Part shown: piece after piece, positions 12,660-24,223 of the stretch
How positions within the stretch are numbered: position 1 is the stretch's first letter
Layout: each line of letters opens with the position of its first letter
Assembly: GCA_017591395.1 (NCBI GenBank)
Contig: WEDG01011612.1
Span: 1-64,000 of the forward strand
Direction: 5' to 3'
Length of the DNA: 64,000 bases
From: Schistocephalus solidus
Taxonomy: Eukaryota; Platyhelminthes; Cestoda; Diphyllobothriidea; Diphyllobothriidae
Program-made: the position numbers and the translations under genes
The notes under the pieces: generated by a model
The model's input: the letters and a program-made list of their open reading frames with translations, nothing else
The model's database searches: none
Told to the model about the DNA's origin: nothing

Positions 12660-14090
12660 CAGAAGTTATTCTTCAGTAATTTAAGATGGAGCACGCGAAA
12701 CAGAGATCCCACCCCCATATTGAAGACAAGCATAAGCCAGAGATGGGTCCAGAATATATGCCACCCAAATTACTATAGGAAGTCGTTGCGGAACTAGCCA
12801 AACATCTGTCCATGCTTTCCTGAGCCTTGTTCGAAGCAGGTTGTTTACCCGCTATGTGGAAATCTGTACGGATCATACCACTGTATAAAGGTGCCAGAAA
12901 TTTCTCTGCAAATAATAACAGACTAATTAGCCCCACCTCGATCTGCTACAAAATCATGGGATAAAATACTTAAACAAGAGAAAATGTGGTTCTTAAAGCA
13001 ACATAAACGATTATCCAATGGGCAATATGGATTTTGGAATGGCATGTCTTGTTATAATAATTTGCTCTATTGTTTGGTACGTTGGACTCGGGCAGTTGAT
13101 GGAGTTGCGAAGCATTTAGTATATCTTAACTATAAGATGGCATTCGATAGTGTTCCAGATCAATGACTTTGTCGCAACCTCAACAGAATAGGCGTGAGGT
13201 GTAGTCTTTCGAAATGGATCCGAAGCTTGTAATTTGGCCATTCGAAAACAGTCCATGTCAATAACCAATAGTTGGCGGAGGTTACGGTTGAAAGTGGTGG
13301 ACCCCAAGGATCCATTATAGCCCCTACCTTGTAGATTATGTATGTTGACAACTGCGACTGTTAACTAGAGAGTGATGTTACTATGTTTGCGGATGATTAT
13401 GGAACGTCATCCAAACTGCAGATTAGGTACAATATTTGCAGTTCAATCTGAACCAACTTCAAAAATGGTTTAAGTACTGGCTATTGTCGTTTAATAATAA
13501 AAAGTGTTTTATTCTACGACTCGGCAGAACAAGCACTTCAAACCCCATTGTTTATTACATGAATGATATACCATTGAAAGAATTGGACGCACAGAAGGAC
13601 TTGGGATCTTGGTACGCTGGCTTTCTCTGTCTTTGATTGAAACTGTTTCGTTAAAGCCTTTCGAACATTTGTTCGGCTGAAGTTATAGTTCGCTATCCAA
13701 GCTTGGAGACTCTCGTTCGCGAAGGACCTCAGAATCCTCGAAAATGTTCGAAGGTGCGCAGCAAAACTTTGGACTGGGCAGGGTTCATTACTCTATGAGA
13801 CAGTTGTCTAATCTTGATCCCTTCCCCTTGAGTTACAGGCAGCTACGAGGTGACTTGATACAAACATTTCCTATCATGCGTGGTCAGGACTGCTGTCTTG
13901 TACCCGGAGACTTTTTCCAGTTAGCAAAAACCAGGAATTCAAAATATGTGTGACAGTGACCCGGTTGCAATTACGAAAATTCTTCTCAAACAGATTCGTC
14001 GGAACTTATAATGCTCTGCCTCTAGATGTCGTTATGTCTTCTTCCATCAAGGTCTTTATGAGGAAGCTGGCTCGGTAAAATACTGTCTGA
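12660..14090 (+). pseudogene. Degenerate CR1-like LINE: reverse transcriptase through 3' end
   Basis: Pieces in several frames follow the order of a CR1-type reverse transcriptase: QYGFWNGMSCYNNLLYCLVR (13,025-13,080), YLNYKMAFDSVPDQ (13,122-13,164; first catalytic block with Asp kept), MFADDYGTSSK (13,382-13,415; ADD box) and LNQLQKWFKYWLLSFNNKKC (13,443-13,505). The C-terminal signature follows: FPLSYRQLRGDLIQTF (13,820-13,870), then VTRLQLRKFFSNRFVGTYNA and LPLDVVMSSSIKVFMRKLAR to 14,078. Stops such as the one ending the 13,166 frame make it non-functional. The same C-terminal signature recurs at 32.5-32.9 kb (opposite strand) and 59.0-59.2 kb. Confidence 0.75.
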
Positions 14091-14558
14091 CTTCTATAGT
14101 CTTAACCCATTTGTGACCGAATTCTTATTGTTAGTTTGTCAGATTTCTTACTATATGAAATTTATCGCTTATGTTTACATAAATCCAGCTTCTCATGCAC
14201 TGGCTGCCTGCCAACTCGAAGGTCGTATGTATAGGAACCATCAATATTATTTGTTCTCCAACTTGGACAATTTGAACTCCGTTAATTCCTCAAGAGGACT
14301 ATTCTGGAAAATACCGTTACAACTGCACGTACGTACTTGTTTTCTGCTTATCTAGAATTTGTCTCGTGACGAACTTCCCCATACAACGGCATAAAATGGG
14401 AATTTGTTTATCATCTTAGTCAACTTGACTACGCAGCCTCTGCACCAATAAAACGTACAACCACTCAGTGAACCAAAAGTGTACAAATTCGTGAAGATCT
14501 AAAGTTATCCAGGACCTTCGACATCTCCGAACGGCTGAGTCGTTCCTGAATACTCTTC

Positions 14559-16040
14559 ATGCTGTATATAGTTTATTTTAAAAAGCTTTGTGGAAGAATT
14601 AGGCGCATTTTTTTATATTGCGTAAAATTACTCACATATTCCAAACCCAGTCGGAATTTTTCGTTATACGCTCAAAAGAGAACATATTTTTACACAGTAA
14701 TTTTAGCATTCATGAACTCAAAGCAATCGTTTGCTAGCAGCATAACCAGTCATGGCACTTCCTTAAAAGAGAAATTTGTTGAGCTGGCTTCGGCATCCAT
14801 GACTGGCCCTCAATCAGTTGATACTTACAACCAAGGCTCAGCAAAGCGCGCAAAAAGCGTAATGGTAGCAAAATCCGTTGGCTACGAGAACGAATCTTGT
14901 ATTGGAAGTTCTTATACTTTACTGAGAGTTAAAACACTGGAAAATTAGTTTGCAGACTTACGAAAACTCTGGCAAGAAACCATTACTAGAAGAAATACGG
15001 TTAGCCATATAACAGTTAAAAAGGCAGTGACCAAAGCACTTAAATTACAAAAACTACAATTTGTACCCAATCTCAATGTTCGGACACCAATACCCATAAC
15101 GACTGGATAACAGGAACACAGTCTCTGAATCCTACGGAAGAGGACCAAAGGGAACCACAATCACATCCTGCTATATTGGGTGTTCTAACGAGCCCGTATT
15201 TGAATCCCAAGAAACAAACGCGTGGCAATCTGCAATGGGGAAATACTACAACAGGATTAAGAAGAAAAAATTAACTCCACTGGATTCCTCGAAGCCTTCA
15301 GATGACAGTTTGGTCAGGGGTAGATTAAATCCCAGCGAGAGCTCTCTAAGGCGTTCTCGTGCCCCTAAGGAGAACTTTCGAGGAAGCGAAAATCCATAGT
15401 ACCAGGATCGGCAACAATGTTAAGTTATTCAGGGTTTGCAGGAATTAACTGCAGTCCAACATGAAGACTGTGTCGCCGAAGAACTTGCGACGTTTAATGG
15501 CCTCCGAAACCAGTTGCTCCTACCAGGCGTGGAAGTAAACGTTCTTAAGGCCTTACGGGTCGGCAAAAAGAAAGTCTAGGAACACCGCAACCGTGACCTC
15601 ACAAAATTATGCTGAAAAGCAAAGACCAAACCAAGGCGATCTTATCCAAAAAAACAACCTCCAGCACTCGCATAAAGAGGTTTTTTCAGCCGGACTACTC
15701 CGCTGCGGAAAGGCTGAAAAGCCGGGAACTTGTCCTGGAACAACAATCAAGACTAAAGGTTTGCTAGCACAATCTGGCTATTTTGAAGGAAAGGTAGTGC
15801 AAATGTTTGAATTTTTCAGTGAACCAACCGATTGTCTTAAGGGCAATGGCAGCAATCTCACTAACGCCACATCCATCTGGCAACCAATTGCCCAAAGAGA
15901 TGACATAACTGAGTCCGTGACGCTCAGCGTTCTCACTAAAGAAAACAGAGTTACCGAAACTCATCAAGAAACAGAAAAGGCTAATGAAATTGACTTCAGA
16001 GGATACGCAGTAAGGCTCTTAAAATTAACAAACGCAACAG
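14559..16040 (+). pseudogene. LINE ORF1-like remnant
   Basis: Two open frames (14,559-14,948 and 15,593-16,114) and frame-shifted pieces between them resemble a LINE ORF1: lysine- and glutamine-rich sequence, VNVLKALRVGKKK near 15,535, and ERLKSRELVLEQQSRLKV in another frame near 15,710-15,760. The last piece runs without a break into the start of an endonuclease-like ORF2 at about 16,050. Identification is by position and the 'RVGKKK' and 'LK.RELV' patterns; individual frames are too short to be certain. Confidence 0.45.
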
Positions 16041-16790
16041 GATGTTTGGTTGGCACAAAAATTATGTGCTTGTATACAAATGGCCAAAGCCTTTTATCAA
16101 AACTTGATGAGTGAAAAAATATCCTTACTGAAGTATCTCCGGATGTCAAAATCTAACTTTCGAGCAGCATTCGAGAAAGCGAAATAGCATTTTCTTGATA
16201 CCAAATATATCGGATGGAGAGAGAAAACTGAGAGGGTGGTGGAATAATTGTGTTTTTTTAAGAGGTGATAATAAATTGTATATTTTAGGCCCAGAGAGCC
16301 CCGTCATTAATAGCGTCCGCAAGACGAGCAAGTTTGCATGCAGCACGGAAGCCATATGGTTGACGGTGCCCAAGCAGTGCCAAATCAATAAACCTATTTA
16401 TTTATTTATCGAGGCTCTTGGCTCTCCATGTCTGGATGTCCTCACTGTCTATCGGACACCTAGAATAGACTGAGTCGGAGACACACACCTGTTGGAACAA
16501 ATAGAAAAGTTCTCCAGCTGAACCTAATGTCATAATTATGGGTGACTTCAACGCAGCAGGAATTAACAAGAGCACTTTTCAACTATCATGCCCAAAATCG
16601 ACTCCTGATTATGTTTTTCTGCAAAAGGACCTTGAAGGCACTCCTCACACAACATGTACTCTTGCCCACAATAGCACTTGAAGGACAACGGGCTAACTCT
16701 CTTGACCCTGTTTTCACGAAAACATCAGGCAGCATTGACGAAATTATTTAAATGCCTCCGCTCGGTCGAAGCGATCATGTGGTACTTATA
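16041..16790 (+). pseudogene. CR1-like LINE ORF2, endonuclease domain remnant
   Basis: CLYTNGQSLLSKLDE (16,068-16,113) matches the usual start of the CR1 endonuclease ('LYTNAQSLLSKLDE'). SPCLDVLTVYRTPR (16,424-16,465), an IMGDFNAAGINKS-like piece near 16,535, [17 protein letters not shown] and [14 protein letters not shown] (16,752-16,793) follow in the expected order. Frameshifts separate most blocks. A short interspersed tail repeat (16,360-16,397) sits inside the endonuclease. The remnant ends at the CT microsatellite. Confidence 0.65.
16360..16397 (+). repeat. 38-bp dispersed repeat, copy 1
   Basis: The sequence from TTGACGGTGCCCAAG to AATAAACCTAT occurs again at 31,800-31,837 with one substitution (GTGCCC/GCGCCC). 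Here it is followed by (TTTA)n-like sequence, suggesting the 3' tail of a small retroposon inserted in the LINE remnant. Confidence 0.6.
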
Positions 16791-16892
16791 TGGGACAACT
16801 CCTTATTCACGCTTCCCCATTCCATATTTCCATTCCATCTTTCTCCTTCCTTCCATTCCTATATCCTTACCACCACCTTCCTTCCATCCATT

Positions 16893-17492
<600 letters not shown>

Positions 17493-17588
17493 TATATATA
17501 TATATATATATATATGCTATATCTCTCTATATCTATGCTATACTATATATATATATACTATATATATATGCTCATATATGTCTTTCTT

Positions 17589-17681
<93 letters not shown>

Positions 17682-17736
17682 GTATATGTATATGTATGTA
17701 TATGTATATATATGTATATATGTATATCATAATATG

Positions 17737-17769
<33 letters not shown>

Positions 17770-17850
17770 GTATGTATATGTATATGTATGTATATATATG
17801 TATGTATAATATGTATATGTATGTATGTATCATGTATATATGTATGTGTG
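17493..17850. repeat. (TA)n / (TATG)n microsatellite
   Basis: Alternating TA with interspersed TATG units directly follows the CT tract. Shorter TA tracts recur at 17,957-17,974 and 18,272-18,288, so the whole 17.5-18.3 kb stretch looks like a TA-rich site into which other sequences were inserted. Confidence 0.9.
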
Positions 17851-17974
17851 TGTGGACCGACAGAGAGACAGGGGACCTTGAGGGGCTCTAGTCTAAAGCT
17901 CCAGGGCACAATGGAACATGCATGTTCCTTAAGCAGATCGGTGAGCCACACACTATCATATATATATATATATA

Positions 17975-18150
17975 TGACAAAAGACGTTATACCCGTACTT
18001 CCGACATAGATACTAGCTAAAAGCCCAGACACGTGTTTCGCCGATGTTTCTGCTGCTGTGTGACACAGCAACGAGGGTTCGGCTCCTCAGTGGGTCCCCA
18101 GCGTTCTCTATGCGGTTTCTGGTATATGGACTCCAGAGAATAATCGGGTA
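17975..18150 (-). mobile_element. PLE-like 3' end remnant carrying a hammerhead ribozyme
   Basis: On the - strand this segment contains a hammerhead core and ends ..TTTTGTCAT before running into (AT)n at 17,974. The PLE units of the neighbouring array end the same way: hammerhead-like core, about 45 nt of spacer, TTTTCAT, then (AT)n at 18,288. The parallel layout suggests this is the 3' terminal noncoding part of a copy from a different PLE family. No coding sequence of that element is present. The assignment is an inference from layout plus the known occurrence of hammerhead ribozymes in PLEs. Confidence 0.5.
18024..18094 (-). ncRNA. Hammerhead ribozyme (minimal stem III)
   Basis: On the - strand the elements occur in order. 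Stem I 5' strand CCCA (18,094-18,091); core CUGAGGA (18,090-18,084); stem II GCCGA (18,083-18,079) pairing with UCGGC (18,044-18,040), capped by an inner GCUGUG/CACAGC hairpin; core GAAA (18,039-18,036); stem III CAC/GUG without a loop (18,035-18,030); UC cleavage dinucleotide (18,029-18,028); stem I 3' strand UGGG (18,027-18,024). All invariant core bases (CUGANGA, GAAA, UH) are present. Loop-less, palindromic stem III is the form known from PLE and retrozyme hammerheads, which cleave efficiently as tandem dimers. Predicted cleavage lies between 18,028 and 18,027. Confidence 0.75.
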
Positions 18151-18268
18151 AATAATTTCTGAAATTATTAAAGTGCAGGACATGGAGTCAGGTGATTCGG
18201 GTCTGACCCTAAAAAGTCATGTCGAATCACCTGACTCCCATGTCCTCACATATACTTCAGAAATTATT
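18151..18268. repeat. Imperfect inverted repeat, arms about 47 bp
   Basis: The left arm (18,151-18,199) begins AATAATTTCTGAA and includes GGACATGGAGTCAGGTGATT. The right arm (18,223-18,268) is its reverse complement with small differences and indels. A 23-bp spacer separates them. The structure fits a hairpin or a small inverted-repeat element, flanked on the right by (AT)n and the PLE array. Confidence 0.8.
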
Positions 18269-18323
18269 ACCGATATATATATATATATGAAAAGAAAAAT
18301 GCTCTTCGGGAAATGGAGTTTTA

Positions 18324-18368
18324 CTCGTAAATTTTCAAGTTGGTGACACCAACCCGTCGTCAGACGAA
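18324..18368 (-). ncRNA. Hammerhead-like motif, PLE unit 1
   Basis: On the - strand: stem I UUCGU (18,368-18,364), core CUGACGA (18,363-18,357), a GUUGGU/ACCAAC stem II with a bulged C, core GAAA (18,336-18,333), a two-pair AA/UU stem III, UU as the UH cleavage site, and stem I ACGAG (18,328-18,324). All core positions fit. The bulge beside stem II and the very short stem III make activity uncertain. Confidence 0.5.
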
Positions 18369-18678
18369 ATGAACAGAGGAGAAAGTGAAGTGGCGCGACA
18401 GGACAGATGGTGACAAACAAACAGCTGGTGTGAGTGGGTGGTGGGTGGACCAATAATCGGGGCATGTTTTGGGACGGGGGGGTGAGGAGAGAACAATTAC
18501 ATTGGCTTGTTTGGGAGGGGAGGTGGGCGGCGAGTAACTACGGCCGGCTAGATTATCGATCATGGTTCCGGGTTGGATTTAGGGGTCACTGCGTCGGTTG
18601 GAGGTGTCGGAATGTTTAATTGCGGTTCACCATGTGTGAGGTGGGGTTGGCGAAAAGTGAGATTAAAAGCCGAAAGGA

Positions 18679-21042
18679 TTAGCAGTCGTTGCTAGGTCGT
18701 GGGCGCTCGTTAGTAAATCGTGCACGTAATCCTTCGTAATGAGCATCTAGGTCAACGTGGCGGTTAATGCTAGTTGTGCTAGAGTGCCAAGCTTCGAGGA
18801 ATTCTCGAGCTTGTTTGGTGTTGGCCATGGCGATCACGTCGGTACTGTCCCAATTGAAGCGATGGTCGCATTCAAGGGAGTGCGCAAACACGAGTGATAA
18901 GGGGTCACGTCGGTGAATGGCAAGCTTATGTTCGTTGATGCGAGTCCCAAGACGTCGGCCTGTATGGCCAATGTAAACAGAAGGGCAGTTGGCGCACGGT
19001 ATGCGGTAAATGACATTGCTTAATTGTTCTTTTGGAAGGGGGTCCTTTACTCTGCATAGGGTTGCGCGTATGGAGGACGCAGGCTTGTGGGCGACAGAGA
19101 TGCCAAAGTGACTTAATTGTCGAGAGATTGTTTCGGAAACACCTTGCATGTAAGGTAAGGAATAAAATTTCCGTGGCACTATATCTCCATTAGAAACAAG
19201 GTTCTGCGTTTGTCTCTGGCGTCGAAGACAATTTACACGAAGCTGGTTGGGTATCCATTGGACCGGAAGAACTGATACAAATACGATAGTTCTTTCTTAA
19301 GAAGGTCATCGCTGCTGCAATAGCGGAAGGCCCGATGGAAAAGGGTTCGAACACAGCTTCTTTTGTGGGCCGCAGGGTGGTTACTTGCATAGTTAAGCAC
19401 GATTTCTGCAGTAGAGTCCTTTCGGTGGACGCTTGTTGCGAGTCCACCATCACTGAGTCGTTGTATTTTCACGTCTAGGAATGGTAGTGTATCACTTGTT
19501 GCAGCTTCGCGTGTAAATTGTATAGTCGGGAAGACCCCATTCAGACTCTGGTGCAATTGCTCAACGTCACAAGTCTTTATGATAACGAATGTGTCATCTA
19601 CGTAGCGGAGCCACATCTTTGGTTTGAAACGTTGTAAGACGCCTTCTTCTAGTCGCTGTAAGACTAATTCGGCAAGTAGCCCCGATATTGGAGAGCCCAT
19701 TGGGGTGCCCTTAACTTGTTGATAGTATTTGCCATCGAATTGACAATAGTTCTTAAGGCAGAGCTTAAGCATGTCTGAAACGTGCTGCTTTGGAATGCCG
19801 ATAGGATTTTCATCTAGACATCGCTCTATGCAGTCAATGGTCAAGTCATGCGGTATAGAGGAAAACAGAGAAACAACGTCGAACGATACAATACATTCGT
19901 CAGGACTTACTTGAACTCCTTGAATTTTTCTGTAGGAATGCCTGCGAGTTTCTTACGTTGTATTGTGATCCATCACTGAGGTGCTTTAGTTTCCTGTATA
20001 GCCATTTGGCAAGATTGTAAGTCGGGGATCCAATAAGCGGTACTATGATCCTCAATGGTGCATTTGGTTTGTGCACCTTTGGAAGGCCATATGCAAGTGC
20101 GATACGGGGGTCACTGAGGGTCATGAATCTGGAGTCCTCGGGGCTAATGAGTTTCAATCGAGAAAGTTCGTTCACTTTCTTCTTTACAGCAGCTGCCTGT
20201 TTTTAGTTGGGTCCGCATTAAGTGGGGTGTACGCTTCCCTGTCATTGAAGATCTGGTTTGCCTTGTTGACGTAGTCGGTCTTGTCCATGATAACAGTTGC
20301 GCCACCTTTGTCAGCCGGCATAATGACTATACTTTCATCTCTTTTTCAGTGATTTCAATCCCTTCGCTTCTTCGATTGCTAAGGTTTGATGATGTTTCCT
20401 TTTCCGAAGGAGACCAGTGGCGCAGCTACGTATGTCCGCACGTATGTCCTCGGGGACGGTGGAGGTCAGCAGAAGGGATTCAAGATTGGCTAGGAAGTTT
20501 GTCGGTGTAGCATCGGCATGGCTGAATTTTATTCCTTTAGATAGGAGGTTTATTTCAGCGGATGTTAGAATCCTTTTGGAAAGGTTAACAACCCTCGTCG
20601 GCATGCTGTTTTCATTTGTAGAACGGAGAAGAGATTTGAGTTTCTCTTGTAGGTTTGCTCGTTTCTTCATTCTGGCGTCATTGGTGGTGGCAATTATCCT
20701 TTGTAGTACTTCGTCGAATAGGTTCCTGGGTAGACATGAGAAGCACTGGTTTTTAAGGTCGGCAATTGTGGCTTCGAAGCGGCAAATACGATGGTGGACG
20801 TCGGATATAACAGCACTCAAAACGCGGAATCCATATTTGCGTGCGAGTTGTCTTCCAGTCTCATTGGGTAGAGTGGGCTTGAATCGAAGTGACTTCGGAA
20901 GGATACCGCGATCGCGACAGCGGTGGAGGAAATTTAGTTGTTCGTAAGTCGTCGCCTGTCTCTGTGCGAATTTCTCCCAACGTCTGGTAAGGATAAGCGT
21001 TTGACGCCCATAAATATGTTGAATAACAGAGGTTGTTTGCAT
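18679..21042 (-). pseudogene. PLE polyprotein (RT + GIY-YIG), unit 1, multiply frameshifted
   Basis: The frame starts MQTTSVIQHIYGRQ at 21,042 and ends RPSNDC at 18,679, but is split into at least four pieces. Relative to unit 4 there is an extra T near 20,345, a changed run (TTTTTAGTTGGG) near 20,205, an extra T in the run near 19,926 and lost bases near 19,228. Between the breaks the RT motifs (FDVVSLFSSIP, GTPMGSPISG, YVDD) and the YIGHTGRR endonuclease motif are intact in sequence. Most breaks lie in T runs, so some may be consensus errors; the substitution cluster near 20,205 is less easily explained that way. Confidence 0.85.
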
Positions 21043-21093
21043 CCCGAGATAGTATAATGAAAAGAAAAATGCTCTTCGGGAAATGGAGTTTTA

Positions 21094-21138
21094 CTCGTAA
21101 ATTTTCAAGTTGGTGACACCAACCCGTCGTCAGACGAA
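21094..21138 (-). ncRNA. Hammerhead-like motif, PLE unit 2
   Basis: It is identical in sequence and layout to the motif in unit 1: UUCGU, CUGACGA, hairpin, GAAA, UU, ACGAG in - strand order. It lies about 35 nt upstream of the unit end. Confidence 0.5.
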
Positions 21139-21449
21139 ATGAACAGAGGAGAAAGTGAAGTGGCGCGACAGGACAGATGGTGACAAGCAAACAGCTGGTG
21201 TGAGTGGGTGGTGGGTGGACCAATAATCGGGGCATGTTTTTGGGACGGGGGGTGAGGAGAGAACAATTACATTGGCTTGTTTGGGAGGGGGAGGTGGGCG
21301 GCGAGTAACTACGGCCGGCTAGATTATCGATCATGGTTCCGGGTTGGATTTAGGGGTCACTGCGTCGGTTGGAGGTGTCGGAATGTTTAATTGCGGTTCA
21401 CCATGTGTGAGGTGGGGTTGGCGAAAAGTGAGATTAAAAGCCGAAAGGA

Positions 21450-23815
21450 TTAGCAGTCGTTGCTAGGTCGTGGGCGCTCGTTAGTAAATCGTGCACGTAA
21501 TCCTTCGTAATGAGCATCTAGGTCAACGTGGCGGTTAATGCTAGTTGTGCTAGAGTGCCAATCTTCGAGGAATTATCGAGCTTGTTTGGTGTTGGCCATG
21601 GCGATCACGTCGGTACTGTCCCAATTGAAGCGATGGTCGCATTCAAGGGAGTGCGCAAACACGAGTGATAAGGGGTCACGTCGGTGAATGGCAAGCTTAT
21701 GTTCGTTGATGCGAGTCCCAAGACGTCGGCCTGTATGGCCTATGTAAACAGAAGGGCAGTTGGCGCACGGTATGCGGTAAATGACATTGCTTAATTGTTC
21801 TTTTGGAAGGGGGTCCTTTACTCTGCATAGGGTTGCGCGTATGGAGGACGCAGGCTTGTGGGCGACAGAGATGCCAAAGTGACTTAATTGTCGAGAGATT
21901 GTTTCGGAAACACCTTGCATGTAAGGTAAGGAATAAAATTTCCGTGGCACTATATCTCCATTAGAAACAAGGTTCTGCGTTTGTCTCTGGCGTCGAAGAC
22001 AATTTTTCACGAAGCTCGTTGGGTATCCATTGGACCGGAAGAACTGATACAAATACGATAGTTCTTTCTTAAGAAGGTCATCGCTGCTGCAATAGCGGAA
22101 GGCCCGATGGAAAAGGGTTCGAACACAGCTTCTTTTGTGGGCCGCGGGGTGGTTACTTGCATAGTTAAGCACGATTTCTGCAGTAGAGTCCTTTCGGTGG
22201 ACGCTTGTTGCGAGTCCACCATCACTGAGTCGTTGTATTTTCACGTCTAGGAATGGTAGTGTATCACTTGTTGCAGCTTCGCGTGTAAATTGTATAGTCG
22301 GGAAGACCCCATTCAGACTCTGGTGCAATTGCTCAACGTCACAAGTCTTTATGATAACGAATGTGTCATCTACGTAGCGGAGCCACATCTTTGGTTTGAA
22401 ACGTTGTAAGACGCCTTCTTCTAGTCGCTGTAAGACTAATTCGGCAAGTAGCCCCGATATTGGAGAGCCCATTGGGGTGCCCTTAACTTGTTGATAGTAT
22501 TTGCCATCGAATTGACAATAGTTCTTAAGGCAGAGCTTAAGCATGTCTGAAACGTGCTGCTTTGGAATGCCGATAGGATTTTCATCTAGACATCGCTCTA
22601 TGCAGTCAATGGTCAAGTCATGCGGTATAGAGGAAAACAGAGAAACAACGTCGAACGATACAATACATTCGTCAGGACTTACTTGAACTCCTTGAATTTT
22701 CTGTAGGAATGCCTGCGAGTTTCTTACGTTGTATTGTGATCCATCACTGAGGTGCTTTAGTTTCCTGTATAGCCATTTGGCAAGATTGTAAGTCGGGGAT
22801 CCAATAAGCGGTACTATGATCCTCAATGGTGCATTTGGTTTGTGCACCTTTGGAAGGCCATATGCAAGTGCGATACGGGGGTCACTGAGGGTCATGAATC
22901 TGGAGTCCTCGGGGCTAATGAGTTTCAATCGAGAAAGTTCGTTCACTTTCTTCTTTACAGCAGCTGCCTGTTTTTTTCGTTGGGTCCGCATCAAGTGGGG
23001 TGTACGCTTCCCTGTCATTGAAGATCTGGTTTGCCTTGTTGACGTAGTCGGTCTTGTCCATGATAACAGTTGCGCCACCTTTGTCAGCCGGCATAATGAC
23101 TATACTTTCATCTCTTTTCAGTGATTTCAATCCCTTCGCTTCTTCGATTGCTAAGGTTTGATGATGTTTCCTTTTCCGAAGGAGACCAGTGGCGCAGCTA
23201 CGTATGTCCGCACGTATGTCCTCGGGGACGGTGGAGGTCAGCAGAAGGGATTCAAGATTGGCTAGGAAGTTTGTCGGTGTAGCATCGGCATGGCTGAATT
23301 TTATTCCTTTAGATAGGAGGTTTATTTCAGCGGATGTTAGAATCCTTTTGGAAAGGTTAACAACCCTCGTCGGCATGCTGTTTTCATTTGTAGAACGGAG
23401 AAGAGATTTGAGTTTCTCTTGTAGGTTTGCTCGTTTCTTCATTCTGGCGTCATTGGTGGTGGCAATTATCCTTTGTAGTACTTCGTCGAATAGGTTCCTG
23501 GGTAGACATGAGAAGCACTGGTTTTTAAGGTCAGCAATTGTGGCTTCGAAGCGGCAAATACGATGGTGGACGTCAGATATAACAGCACTCAAAAACGCGG
23601 AATCCATATTTGCGTGCGAGTTGTCTTCCAGTCTCATTGGGTAGAGTGGGCTTGAATCGAAGTGACTTCGGAAGGATACCGCGATCGCGACAGCGGTGGA
23701 GGAAATTTAGTTGTTCGTAAGTCGTCGCCTGTCTCTGTGCGAATTTCTCCCAACGTCTGGTAAGGATAAGCGTTTGACGCCCATAAATATGTTGAATAAC
23801 AGAGGTTGTTTGCAT
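21450..23815 (-). pseudogene. PLE polyprotein (RT + GIY-YIG), unit 2, broken
   Basis: The frame runs from ATG at 23,815 to the normal stop at 21,450. It is interrupted by an extra A (ACTCAAAAACG) near 23,590, an extra T in the poly-T run at 22,971-22,977 and a nonsense change at 21,573-21,575, where GAA of the usual ARE-FLEA segment has become TAA. The nonsense mutation removes the last ~40 residues, including the glutamate of FLEAWHS that should complete the GIY-YIG active site. Unlike the homopolymer lesions, this is a clear substitution. RT motifs from LPKVHKP to YVDDTFVII are intact. Confidence 0.85.
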
Positions 23816-23867
23816 CCCGAGATAGTATAATGAAAAGTAAAAATGCTCTTCGGGAAATGGAGTTTTA

Positions 23868-23912
23868 CTCGTAAATTTTCAAGTTGGTGACACCAACCCG
23901 TCGTCAGACGAA
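23868..23912 (-). ncRNA. Hammerhead-like motif, PLE unit 3
   Basis: Same motif as in unit 1, with no changes in the core or the paired bases. Confidence 0.5.
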
Positions 23913-24223
23913 ATGAACAGAGGAGAAAGTGAAGTGGCGCGACAGGACAGATGGTGACAAGCAAACAGCTGGTGTGAGTGGGTGGTGGGTGGACCAATAA
24001 TCGGGGCATGTTTTGGGACGGGGGGTGAGGAGAGAACAATTACATTGGCTTGTTTGGGAGGGGGGAGGTGGGCGGCGAGTAACTACGGCCGGCTAGATTA
24101 TCGATCATGGTTCCGGGTTGGATTTAGGGGTCACTGCGTCGGTTGGAGGTGTCGGAATGTTTAATTGCGGTTCACCATGTGTGAGGTGGGGTTGGCGAAA
24201 AGTGAGATTAAAAGCCGAAAGGA

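Larger units (their letters stand above)
18289..21060 (-). mobile_element. PLE array unit 1
   Basis: This is the 3'-most unit in transcription direction and the most damaged. Its noncoding 3' part (18,289-18,678) keeps the hammerhead-like motif and ends TTTTCAT directly against (AT)n, about 16 nt short of the internal unit junction. The unit differs from the others by several indels in its frame. Confidence 0.9.
21061..23833 (-). mobile_element. PLE array unit 2
   Basis: This is a complete unit, nearly identical to units 3 and 4. It shares with unit 3 a seven-T run near 22,971-22,977 that breaks the frame, whereas unit 4 has six T. A shared lesion suggests that units 2 and 3 arose from one another by array amplification, or shows a common sequencing hot spot. 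Confidence 0.9.
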
